A DNA stretch of 5,854 bases, from NCBI GenBank assembly GCA_045636225.1, contig JAZTXB010000116.1, positions 1 to 5,854 on the forward strand. Direction: 5' to 3'. Shown piece after piece: positions 1 to 5,068 of the stretch. This DNA comes from UMGS1613 sp045636225. GTDB taxonomy: Bacteria; Bacillota_I; Bacilli_A; RF39; UBA660. Both the position numbers and the translations under genes were made by a program. Numbering within the stretch: position 1 is the stretch's first letter; each line of letters starts with the position of its first letter. Under the pieces are notes generated by a model. It had not been told where the DNA came from and did not search any database. It was given only the letters and a program-made list of their open reading frames with translations.

Positions 1-2
1 TA

Positions 3-2063
3 TTAAAAGAAAATAGAAAATTAATAGATGAATTAGAGGATAAAAAATATACCATGTCTAGTGTATATTATTGGGTTTTAATTGCTAAAGATAAAATAAC
101 TTTAGATAGTCAGTTAAATGAATTGGAAGATATTATTTCTAATATAACTCCTAAATTAAATATTAATTTTGTAAAAAATAAATTAGAAATATATAAATTC
201 TTATCAAATCTTTATTTAACTAATAATACTTTAGATACTTTAATGTGGTATGATTTACCAAGTTTAGTAAGTCCTACTAATTTAGTTGAAAGAACTAATC
301 AATTAAATTTTGATGACAATACGATACAAATGGTTACAATTAAAAATGTACCGCCTTTTGTAAATGAATTGTTTTTTGAAGAGTTATTTAATTATCCTAA
401 TGTTAGAACCTGTATTAGTATTAAAGATTCAGTTACTCAAGATGAACTTATTAGATGGGTTAATTCTCAGTATCAATTTTTATTAAGTGATAGAAATACA
501 ACAAAAAAATTAAGCGATGCTACTGAATTAGATACTCAACAAGAAAATTTTCAATTATTAATGCAAGATGTTAAAAACGGAGATGAAAAGATAAAAGAAG
601 TTTCAGTTGTATTGGCTATTACTGGTAGTAAGCAAGAAAGAGAAGAAACATATAAAGAAATAAAAAGATTAGTAGATTATTTTCAAATTAAAATAGATAT
701 ACCAAGACTTAGACAAATGGAAGCATGGCAAGTATATGATATAACAACATCATCATTTAAAGACTATGCTTTTTATTTGCCAACATTAACGTTAGCAGTT
801 TCTTTTCCGTTTACTAAATCATATTTTAATGATAGTACAGGATATATGCTAGGAGTTGATATTCATACATCACTACCGGCATTTTTTGATCCTTATGTAA
901 TTAATAATTCAAGAACAAGTCATAATATGGCAATTATATCTTCTACTGGTGGTGGTAAGAGTTTTACAATGAAAAAATTAATTGTAAATGAATATGCTAA
1001 AAACACTAAAGTATTTGTATTTGATGCTGAAAAAGAATACAAAGAGTTAGTATTAAAAAATGGTGGAGAATATATTGATTTATACTCTAAAACTGGAGGA
1101 ATAATAAATCCTTTACAAATCAGATATATTCCTAGTGATGAGGAAATAAAAGAAACAAAAGGAGCAGATTGTCCTTTAGCAAAACATCTAGGATTTCTAG
1201 AAGCTTTCTTTAAAACTGCATTTGAGAGTATTAATGAAAAAGAATTAGTTATGTTATTATCGATAATTGAATCGTTGTATGTAGAAAAAGGAATAAATAA
1301 AAATACTTCTATTGTAAATTTAGAAAAATTAAATAATATAGATTATCCTATATTTAGTGATTTATATAATTATATACCAATATATAAATCAAAAATAAAA
1401 AGTAAAGAGAAGATTAAAATAATAGATCAATTAGAAATACTAATATCCAGATTCTTAACCGGAACAGATTCATATCTTTTTAATGGTTATACAAATATAG
1501 ATTTGAATAGTGATTTAATAGGATTTAATTTACAAGAATTGTTATATAGTGGTAATCAAAGATTAATTAATACTCAAACATTAAATTTATTAACTTATTT
1601 AAATAATAGTATTGTATCAAATAAAATAAATAATGATAAAAAAGATATAGAAAACAAAAAACATATTATGATAATAGTAGATGAATTCCATCTATTTATA
1701 GATGAGAATAATTTTGAAGTATTAAGAAATTTTGGACAACTAGCAAGAAGAATTAGAAAATATTCTGGTTCATTAGTTGTATCTACTCAATCAGTAAAAG
1801 ACTTTGTAGGAAGTAATAAGATATTAAGACACGCTACTGCTATATTTAATAATTGTCAGTATCAAATGATAGGAATATTAAAAGAAGATGATTTACAAGC
1901 ATATTTAGAACTCTTTAAACAAAATCCTTTAACTGATACACAAAAGCAATTTTTGTCATCAGCAAAAAGAGGAGAGTTTTTACTAAATATAGATAATAAA
2001 AATAGACTTAGAATTTGGGTAAGAACAACTGAATTAGAAAGAAATATAATGGGTGAAAAATAA
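3..2063 (+). CDS. VirB4/TraE-type conjugation ATPase, 5' end missing
   Basis: This is the cytoplasmic ATPase that powers assembly of, and substrate transfer through, a type IV secretion conjugation channel at the inner face of the membrane. An ATG at 54 gives 669 residues, but the frame stays open for 17 more codons to the window edge (ending ELEDKKYT) and no ribosome binding site precedes that ATG. The gene is therefore probably truncated by the window. Numbering from the ATG, Walker A is SSTGGGKS at 296-303 (Lys302). Walker B is IMIIVDEFH with Asp543 and Glu544. An Arg cluster follows (R565, R566, R568) in LARRIRKYSG, then VVSTQS with Gln579. This order is that of the C-terminal RecA-like domain of VirB4 and related DUF87-type ATPases. 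The preceding ~290 residues fit the VirB4 N-terminal region. VirB4 proteins are usually longer, so perhaps 100 or more residues lie upstream. The family is well supported; the subfamily is not resolved. Confidence 0.9.
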   Translation, partial: LKENRKLIDELEDKKYTMSSVYYWVLIAKDKITLDSQLNELEDIISNITPKLNINFVKNKLEIYKFLSNLYLTNNTLDTLMWYDLPSLVSPTNLVERTNQLNFDDNTIQMVTIKNVPPFVNELFFEELFNYPNVRTCISIKDSVTQDELIRWVNSQYQFLLSDRNTTKKLSDATELDTQQENFQLLMQDVKNGDEKIKEVSVVLAITGSKQEREETYKEIKRLVDYFQIKIDIPRLRQMEAWQVYDITTSSFKDYAFYLPTLTLAVSFPFTKSYFNDSTGYMLGVDIHTSLPAFFDPYVINNSRTSHNMAIISSTGGGKSFTMKKLIVNEYAKNTKVFVFDAEKEYKELVLKNGGEYIDLYSKTGGIINPLQIRYIPSDEEIKETKGADCPLAKHLGFLEAFFKTAFESINEKELVMLLSIIESLYVEKGINKNTSIVNLEKLNNIDYPIFSDLYNYIPIYKSKIKSKEKIKIIDQLEILISRFLTGTDSYLFNGYTNIDLNSDLIGFNLQELLYSGNQRLINTQTLNLLTYLNNSIVSNKINNDKKDIENKKHIMIIVDEFHLFIDENNFEVLRNFGQLARRIRKYSGSLVVSTQSVKDFVGSNKILRHATAIFNNCQYQMIGILKEDDLQAYLELFKQNPLTDTQKQFLSSAKRGEFLLNIDNKNRLRIWVRTTELERNIMGEK

Positions 2064-2066
2064 AAA

Positions 2067-2090
2067 CAGAAATATCTTAAAATATTTCTG
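2067..2090 (-). terminator. Intrinsic terminator of the opposite-strand DUF2188-like gene
   Basis: A perfect 9-bp stem (CAGAAATAT at 2067-2075 with ATATTTCTG at 2082-2090) closes a 6-nt loop. Read on the minus strand it is followed directly by TTTTTATTTTT, from the A-rich 3' end of the virB4-like gene, which makes it a good terminator for the gene at 2165-2395. Read on the plus strand the tail is only CTTGAATTTTT, so it may also stop virB4 transcripts weakly. Confidence 0.7.
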
Positions 2091-2135
2091 CTTGAATTTT
2101 TAGAAACAAAGATGTTATAATTATTTTGGAGAAGG

Positions 2136-2166
2136 AGAATTAAAAATATATTTTAATTCTTTTTTT
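2136..2166 (+). terminator. Intrinsic terminator of the virB4-like transcription unit
   Basis: A perfect 10-bp stem (AGAATTAAAA at 2136-2145 with TTTTAATTCT at 2151-2160) closes a 5-nt loop and runs into a T-tract at 2161-2166. G-U and A-U pairs could lengthen the base of the stem. The T-tract contains the last bases of the stop codon of the opposite-strand gene, so this hairpin and the one at 2067-2090 form an interlocked convergent terminator pair. The stem is AU-rich, so its efficiency is uncertain. Confidence 0.6.
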
Positions 2167-2395
2167 AACATCTTTTATCTTTAGGCGGACAAGGATCACA
2201 ACCGTAAGAATTTTTGTTGCTAATTTTACCATCTTTGTTATGAATAGTAAATTCCACTTTGTCATTTTTAGCAACGATTCTTGAATAGTCAACAGCATCA
2301 ATTTTTGTGTCAAAAACTTTTGAGGCTTTTTGAGCATTTTCTTTTTTCATCTTCCACTGACCGTCATCATATACTACATGTATATTTTTTTTCAT
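2165..2395 (-). CDS. Small DUF2188-like protein with a Cys-containing tail
   Basis: This 76-residue protein resembles the DUF2188 family: an N-terminal HVV..DGQW strand pair, then KASKVFDTKIDAVDY (a helix preceded by the typical KAS..F.T signature), FTIHNKDGKI and a YG.DP.PPKD tail. The molecular function of the family is unknown, and nothing here shows one. The ATG at 2395 is preceded on the minus strand by GAAAGGAG at good spacing. It is the only gene in the window on the minus strand and has its own terminator (2067-2090), so it looks like an accessory gene placed between two conjugation genes. The tail carries Cys66, Cys69 and Cys76, where as I recall the family usually has Asn or other polar residues. 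That may indicate metal binding or a disulphide, but could be drift. Family assignment is from motif memory, without a search. Confidence 0.8.
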   Translation of the reverse strand: MKKNIHVVYDDGQWKMKKENAQKASKVFDTKIDAVDYSRIVAKNDKVEFTIHNKDGKISNKNSYGCDPCPPKDKRC

Positions 2396-2414
2396 ATCTT
2401 TTTCTCCTTTCTAA

Positions 2415-2436
2415 ATAAAATGCGCTCACATTTTAT
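2415..2436. repeat. Inverted repeat over the -35 box (possible operator)
   Basis: Two perfect 8-bp arms, ATAAAATG (2415-2422) and CATTTTAT (2429-2436), are separated by CGCTCA. The repeat covers the -35 of the M23 promoter and lies downstream of the probable minus-strand start. A dimeric repressor bound here could therefore affect both divergent genes. No regulator is identified, so this is inferred from symmetry and position alone. Confidence 0.4.
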
Positions 2437-2452
2437 CGATTAATAGTATAAT
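2425..2452 (+). promoter_or_regulatory. Promoter for the M23 peptidase gene
   Basis: A perfect -10 box TATAAT (2447-2452) has a 4/6 -35 box CTCACA (2425-2430) at 16-bp spacing. Transcription would start near 2459, giving a leader of roughly 58 nt before the ATG at 2517. The -35 lies inside the inverted repeat at 2415-2436, and the leader contains the palindrome at 2473-2486. Confidence 0.5.
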
Positions 2453-2472
2453 ATCATTCTCAAAAAATAACT

Positions 2473-2486
2473 GTTGCAAATGCAAC
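2473..2486. repeat. Palindrome GTTGCA-AA-TGCAAC in the M23 leader
   Basis: A 6-bp inverted repeat with a 2-bp centre lies about 15 bp downstream of the predicted transcription start and 30 bp before the M23 start codon. Its core TTGCAAATGCAA recurs with one change as TTGCAAGTGCAA at 3385-3396, over the end of the same gene. The small centre suits a DNA-binding dimer site better than an RNA hairpin. Confidence 0.45.
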
Positions 2487-2516
2487 AAAAATAATAAAAA
2501 AGAAAGGATTTGATAA

Positions 2517-3401
2517 ATGAATCAAAGAAAAATAATATTTATAATTGGAATGACTATAATTAGTTTGTCGTTATCATTATCTCCTATATTTATGATAATG
2601 GGATTTTTTGGAGCAAATGTTACTGATGATTATGTAGAAGATAATTATGAATTTGCTAGTGATTATAAAAGAGTATTAAATAAAAACTTAAAGTATGGAA
2701 AAGGTTATGTATCTTTATCAAGAATATTATATTTTTATTTAGAAGATAATTCACTATCATTTGAAGAAATATATTCAGATAATTTAGATAAAGATTTGAA
2801 TAAACAAACAGCTATTTATGAAACTTGTACTTTAAATAAATATAAGTATATGAGTGTTTGTAATGGAGAAAATATTGAAAATTCTAATCAGATAAATGAA
2901 GATATGAATAAACCTTTTAATCCCCCATTAGAAATTAGTAAGTTAAATGTTACTAGTTTTTTTATGGAAGAAAGAATTGTATATGATGAATTTAATGTTC
3001 ATGGGGGTTGGGATTTTTCTTCACCGGCTCAAACACCAGTATATGCGGTTTGTGATGGAATAGTTGAAACTGTTAAATTTAATGAAAAGGAAAATGTGAT
3101 AAATACTAGTGCTGGATTTGGTAATATGATTAAAATAAAATGCGAATTAGAAGATGTAACATATTCAGTAATATATGGTCATTTATATCCTGATAGTACC
3201 AATTTAAAAGTAGGAGATGAAGTTAAACATTGGCAAGAAATTGCTAGTGTTGGAACAACTGGATATTCTACAGGTAATCATTTACATTTTGAAGTATATA
3301 AAGATTCTAAAAAAATAGATGGAGTCAGTTTAATTGATTTTAATTTTGAAAAGGTACTTGATTTCGAAGAAAAGGTACTAGATTTTGCAAGTGCAAAATA
3401 A
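2517..3401 (+). CDS. Membrane-anchored M23 (LytM-type) metallopeptidase
   Basis: This 294-residue protein is probably a zinc endopeptidase that cuts peptide cross-links in the cell wall, locally opening peptidoglycan for the conjugation channel. Residues 5-31 form one hydrophobic segment after a basic start (MNQRK), a signal anchor that places the rest outside the membrane. Residues ~35-140 are a linker without a recognised domain, with Cys104 and Cys115 close together. The M23 domain spans ~158-275: HGGWD (His162, Asp166) and HLHFEV (His255, His257) supply the HxxxD and HxH metal and catalytic residues, and YGH (His222) is the remaining conserved histidine. All key residues are present, so it should be active. 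ATG at 2517 is chosen for AAAGGA 8 nt upstream. The C-terminal tail repeats EKVLDF twice. Transfer elements of Gram-positive bacteria usually carry a wall hydrolase near virB4, which fits the context. Confidence 0.88.
   Translation: MNQRKIIFIIGMTIISLSLSLSPIFMIMGFFGANVTDDYVEDNYEFASDYKRVLNKNLKYGKGYVSLSRILYFYLEDNSLSFEEIYSDNLDKDLNKQTAIYETCTLNKYKYMSVCNGENIENSNQINEDMNKPFNPPLEISKLNVTSFFMEERIVYDEFNVHGGWDFSSPAQTPVYAVCDGIVETVKFNEKENVINTSAGFGNMIKIKCELEDVTYSVIYGHLYPDSTNLKVGDEVKHWQEIASVGTTGYSTGNHLHFEVYKDSKKIDGVSLIDFNFEKVLDFEEKVLDFASAK
3348..3389 (+). repeat. Two tandem 21-bp units at the 3' end of the M23 gene
   Basis: Units 3348-3368 and 3369-3389 share GAAAAGGTACT and GATTT and differ at a few positions. 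Both encode EKVLDF in the extreme C-terminal tail, outside the catalytic domain. This is probably a small in-frame slippage duplication with no evident role. Confidence 0.6.
3383..3398. repeat. Palindrome TTTTGCA-AG-TGCAAAA at the M23 gene end
   Basis: A perfect 7-bp inverted repeat with a 2-bp centre covers the last codons of the M23 gene and touches its stop codon. Its core matches the palindrome at 2474-2485 in 11 of 12 positions, so the same site flanks the gene on both sides. Confidence 0.45.
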
Positions 3402-3404
3402 GTT

Positions 3405-3457
3405 TGTCCCCATAGAGAACCCTGTATTTGCTTAGAAAAATATAGGGTTTGGGGACA
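3405..3457 (+). other. Long GC-rich bulged hairpin after the M23 gene
   Basis: The outer stem TGTCCCCA (3405-3412) pairs perfectly with TGGGGACA (3450-3457). The inner stem of 12 pairs, AACCCTGTATTT (3418-3429) with AAATATAGGGTT (3438-3449), has one G-U pair and an 8-nt loop. The stems are joined by a 5-nt bulge TAGAG on the 5' side only. The G and C blocks stand out in a very AT-rich region. It starts 3 bp after the stop codon and could end M23 transcription or protect its 3' end, but no T-tract follows, so it is not a standard intrinsic terminator. A structured RNA or a DNA-level site such as part of oriT is also possible. The structure is clear by base pairing; the role is unknown. Confidence 0.6.
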
Positions 3458-3631
3458 TCATCTTATGCTCTTTGAAAAATTAAAATAAAAATACGAAAAT
3501 GGTACTGGAAAATTAAAATTAGATACTAAAAAATATTAGAGAGATACAGAGTATAATAAAAATACATTGTTAAAACTTGTAAAATACTAAAAAATGATGT
3601 ATAATACCCAATACAAAAGGAGGGTTTGTTT
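3458..3631. other. Non-coding leader region with short direct repeats
   Basis: No credible gene is seen here; the only start near 3465 gives 7 codons. The stretch holds a 12-bp exact direct repeat, ATACTAAAAAAT, at 3523-3534 and 3584-3595, and two TATAAT boxes (3552-3557 and 3600-3605). Only the second box has a fitting -35. The second repeat copy lies within the promoter spacer, so the repeats might bind a regulator, but A-rich repeats are common in such DNA. Confidence 0.4.
3577..3605 (+). promoter_or_regulatory. Promoter for the 167-residue unknown protein
   Basis: TTGTAA (3577-3582, 4/6 match) and a perfect TATAAT (3600-3605) are separated by the optimal 17 bp. The start would be near 3612, directly at the ribosome binding site AAGGAGGG (3617-3624), giving a leader of about 20 nt before the ATG at 3632. 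Confidence 0.6.
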
Positions 3632-4135
3632 ATGTTATTTGATACTGTATATGAGTGTGATTTATATTCAATAACGCCTGAAATTAGAGTTAATCAGGAT
3701 TGGAATAGAAGGAAAAATATTTCTGAAGCTGATACAAAAATTGTATCGAAGATAATGGTCCAACGAACAATTAATCCCAATTTTTATAAGGAAATAATTA
3801 CAGGAATGTTGATACCAGCATATAGAACTATTTTTAAAAGCGGAGCATTTCATAGTTGGGGAGGAGATATATATTATAGAGTTCCTAAAGAACCGGTTTT
3901 TATAAAATTTGAAGAGAGGCACTTTTATGATAACCATTGGAATAGTTTAGTTGTAGCTCAAGCTGTGGATGTCAAAAAATATATAGAAGAACATGCATCT
4001 AATGTTGAAAAATTTAAAAATGAACTTACTAATTTATTTAAAACTGCCGAAGAATATTATGAAGATGCTTATTTAAAAAACACTTATAGTAATAAAAAAA
4101 CAGTAAAAAGTTTAATAAAGACAATAAAAAAGTAG
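3632..4135 (+). CDS. Hypothetical protein, 167 residues
   Basis: I do not recognise this protein. It is predicted to be soluble, with no signal peptide or membrane segment. The N-terminal two thirds look like a mixed alpha/beta domain rich in aromatic residues (SGAFHSWGGDIYYRV, then ERHFYDNHWNSLVV, with several His and Trp that might form a site). The last ~55 residues are strongly helical and charged (VKKYIEEHASNVEKFKNEL onward) and end in a Lys-rich tail. ATG at 3632 is chosen because AAGGAGGG lies 7 nt upstream; a TTG at 3626 would be only 1 nt from it. It has its own promoter and sits between the channel genes and the relaxosome operon, on the same strand, so a role in the element is likely but not shown. 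A regulator, entry-exclusion or accessory transfer protein are all open options. Confidence 0.75.
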   Translation: MLFDTVYECDLYSITPEIRVNQDWNRRKNISEADTKIVSKIMVQRTINPNFYKEIITGMLIPAYRTIFKSGAFHSWGGDIYYRVPKEPVFIKFEERHFYDNHWNSLVVAQAVDVKKYIEEHASNVEKFKNELTNLFKTAEEYYEDAYLKNTYSNKKTVKSLIKTIKK

Positions 4136-4153
4136 GTGTTTCTTTTTTATTGT
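4121..4153 (+). terminator. Hairpin spanning the stop codon of the unknown gene
   Basis: A perfect 12-bp stem, ACAATAAAAAAG (4121-4132) with CTTTTTTATTGT (4142-4153), closes a 9-nt loop that begins with the TAG stop codon. The stem is almost all A-U and no T-tract follows, so it may terminate weakly or stabilise the 3' end. It is adjacent to the palindrome at 4153-4168. Confidence 0.4.
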
Positions 4154-4168
4154 ATTATTTAAATAATA
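4153..4168. repeat. 16-bp perfect palindrome
   Basis: TATTATTTAAATAATA is fully self-complementary and overlaps the possible -35 of the relaxosome operon. It is all A/T, so chance is a real alternative; its value is its place among other symmetric sites in this short gap. Confidence 0.35.
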
Positions 4169-4185
4169 TTAATGACTGTTATATT
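4158..4185 (+). promoter_or_regulatory. Possible extended -10 promoter of the relaxosome operon
   Basis: TGTTATATT (4177-4185) is a TGn extended -10 with a 5/6 hexamer TATATT. A weak -35, TTTAAA, lies at 4158-4163 with 16-bp spacing. The start would be near 4192, just before the hairpin at 4199-4230. An exact 8-bp direct repeat, ATATTAAT, at 4166-4173 and 4181-4188 brackets and overlaps the -10, with a 15-bp period. Such spaced short repeats are the kind of site RHH proteins bind, so autoregulation by the operon's own RHH proteins is plausible. This is inference. Confidence 0.4.
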
Positions 4186-4198
4186 AATTGTTTTTGTG

Positions 4199-4230
4199 AA
4201 AAAATGTAGATTAATTTCTACATTTTTTTT
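4199..4230 (+). terminator. Strong intrinsic terminator just before the relaxosome operon
   Basis: AAAAAATGTAGA (4199-4210) and TCTACATTTTTT (4217-4228) form a perfect 12-bp stem with a 6-nt loop, ending in eight T residues (4223-4230). It can end transcription from the upstream gene. It is only 12 nt before the ribosome binding site AAAGGAGG (4243-4250), too close for a complete promoter in between. Any operon transcript starting upstream must therefore pass through it, so it may act as an attenuator. The A-run on its left also makes it terminator-like on the minus strand. Confidence 0.7.
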
Positions 4231-4258
4231 GTAATAAAAATTAAAGGAGGTAATTAAA

Positions 4259-4420
4259 TTGAGCAGATTTAAAATTGCTTGGAGAAAAGAATTAAGAGAT
4301 AAAGTAGAATTACTTGCTAGAACATATAATATGAGTATTAATAAAATGACAATAAGATTAATAGAAATTGGATATTTAGAGTTTGTAAGGAGTGAAATTA
4401 GTGAAAAGAAGAATGTATAG
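4259..4420 (+). CDS. Small ribbon-helix-helix protein, probable auxiliary relaxosome factor
   Basis: This 53-residue protein starts at TTG 4259, set by an excellent AAAGGAGG 8 nt upstream; no other start fits. The sequence reads as an RHH (Arc/MetJ/CopG) DNA-binding fold. A short strand (SRFKIAW, residues 2-8) is followed by helix 1 (RKELRDKVELLARTYN), a turn with Met-Ser (residues 25-26) and helix 2 (INKMTIRLIEIGYLEFV). Such proteins bind DNA as dimers through the paired strands. In MOBL systems such as pLS20, small RHH auxiliary proteins encoded next to the relaxase bind oriT and are needed for transfer; a repressor role on this operon is also possible. Its last 20 bases overlap the next gene, suggesting translational coupling. 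RHH assignment is from pattern, without a search. Confidence 0.7.
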   Translation: MSRFKIAWRKELRDKVELLARTYNMSINKMTIRLIEIGYLEFVRSEISEKKNV

Positions 4421-4748
4421 TGAAGAAGAAATAGAATTATTAAAAAAATGTAAATTTGTATTAGATGTGAAATATAGGTGTCAAATAGAATATGATCCCA
4501 TATTTAAAGTTTGGTGTATAATGATGAAATTTGAATGTCCTGAGCTTACTGCAAAAGAAATATTTGAACGTGCTGGAATGAATACCGAATTATTACATAA
4601 AGTAACACCAAGAAGAAGACTTGCGGATTGGATATATTCTTATAAAAGATATGGTATCGAATATTTTTTTAAAGAAAATGAACCTTATGCTTTAACTGAT
4701 GATTTTAAAAGACAATTATATAATATTTTAAAGGAGAAATTTAATTGA
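4401..4748 (+). CDS. HTH-like DNA-binding protein (IS3 OrfA-like fold)
   Basis: This protein has 115 residues from GTG 4401, which lies 8 nt after AAGGAG (4387-4392). A GTG at 4392 overlaps that Shine-Dalgarno and is rejected; ATG 4413 is a weaker alternative. The layout recalls the N-terminal helix-turn-helix region of IS3-family OrfA-like proteins. MYSEEEIELLKKC (residues 5-17) is followed by a variable strand region, TAKEIFERAGMNTELL (residues 50-65, the likely HTH with the F..AG turn), a basic stretch PRRRLADWIYSYKRYG (residues 70-85), and a C-terminal helix. No transposase catalytic domain follows, so it is not an active insertion sequence. It may be a DNA-binding domain recruited as a relaxosome or regulatory factor. 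It overlaps its neighbours by 20 and 4 bp, which supports a shared job with the RHH proteins and relaxase. The family link is tentative; a real coding gene is well supported. Confidence 0.65.
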   Translation: MKRRMYSEEEIELLKKCKFVLDVKYRCQIEYDPIFKVWCIMMKFECPELTAKEIFERAGMNTELLHKVTPRRRLADWIYSYKRYGIEYFFKENEPYALTDDFKRQLYNILKEKFN

Positions 4749-5068
4749 AATATTATCAATGTAAAACAAGTTTTGAATTAGATGTTATTGATAAAATTAA
4801 TGATTTTGCTATAAGCAAGGATATTAAAACATTTTCGTCTGCTGTAAGAAAACTTGTTGAATATGGATTAGAATATATTGAATTAGGAAGTTCTTTAATA
4901 GAGTTAGACAAGAATGTAAAAAAAATTACAAAAAAATTAAATTACACAAATACTTTAGTTAAACAGTTATATTCAGATTTAGAATTAGAGTATCATACTA
5001 ATATTAAAAAGAATTCTGAACTTGAGAAAATAGATTTAAATATATTTAGGAGCAATTATGACAAGTAG
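4745..5068 (+). CDS. RHH plus coiled-coil auxiliary mobilization protein
   Basis: This 107-residue protein starts at TTG 4745, which overlaps the TGA of the gene before (4746-4748) and has AAGGAG (4731-4736) 8 nt upstream. Residues 5-45 fit a ribbon-helix-helix domain: strand QCKTSFEL, helix DVIDKINDFAISK, turn, and helix FSSAVRKLVEYGLEYI. Residues 48-95 are a charged heptad-like helix (SSLIELDKNVKKITKKLNY and on) likely to form a coiled coil. An RHH head with a coiled-coil tail placed directly before a relaxase gene is the usual form of MobC-type or auxiliary relaxosome proteins, which bind oriT and load or position the relaxase. Its end overlaps the relaxase start by 11 bp. Its exact partner and site are inferred. 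Confidence 0.75.
   Translation: MKYYQCKTSFELDVIDKINDFAISKDIKTFSSAVRKLVEYGLEYIELGSSLIELDKNVKKITKKLNYTNTLVKQLYSDLELEYHTNIKKNSELEKIDLNIFRSNYDK

Larger units (their letters stand above)
2396..2516. promoter_or_regulatory. Divergent intergenic control region
   Basis: These 121 bp separate the start of the minus-strand DUF2188-like gene from the start of the plus-strand M23 peptidase gene. They hold ribosome binding sites at both ends (minus-strand AAAGGAG near 2403-2410; plus-strand AAAGGA at 2503-2508), a plus-strand promoter and two inverted repeats. A minus-strand -10 box may be TATTAT (2448-2453) or TATACT (2445-2450), almost on top of the plus-strand TATAAT. No convincing minus-strand -35 lies at the right spacing: TTGCAA at 2474-2479 is 20-23 bp away. 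Overlapping -10 boxes would make the two genes compete for polymerase. Confidence 0.5.

Noticed and set aside
54..56. ATG as true start of the virB4-like gene
   Set aside because: There is no Shine-Dalgarno before it, the frame continues to the window edge, and the protein would lack expected N-terminal length.
2140..2337. 65-codon minus-strand frame inside the DUF2188-like gene
   Set aside because: It overlaps the real gene in another frame, has no ribosome binding site and a low-complexity Lys/Leu-rich product.
3465..3488. 7-codon ATG frame as a leader peptide
   Set aside because: It has no ribosome binding site, no regulatory codon pattern and no coupled downstream gene nearby.
3523..3595. 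Iteron-type replication origin or CRISPR-like repeats
   Set aside because: Only two 12-bp A-rich copies are present, with no regular spacing and no replication initiator gene in the window.
3626..3628. TTG as start of the 167-residue gene
   Set aside because: It is only 1 nt after the Shine-Dalgarno; ATG at 3632 has ideal spacing.
3668..3937. 89-codon minus-strand frame opposite the 167-residue gene
   Set aside because: It lies antisense to a gene with a good promoter and Shine-Dalgarno, and its product has no recognisable features.
4392..4394. GTG as start of the HTH-like gene
   Set aside because: It overlaps the AAGGAG Shine-Dalgarno; GTG at 4401 is 8 nt downstream of it.
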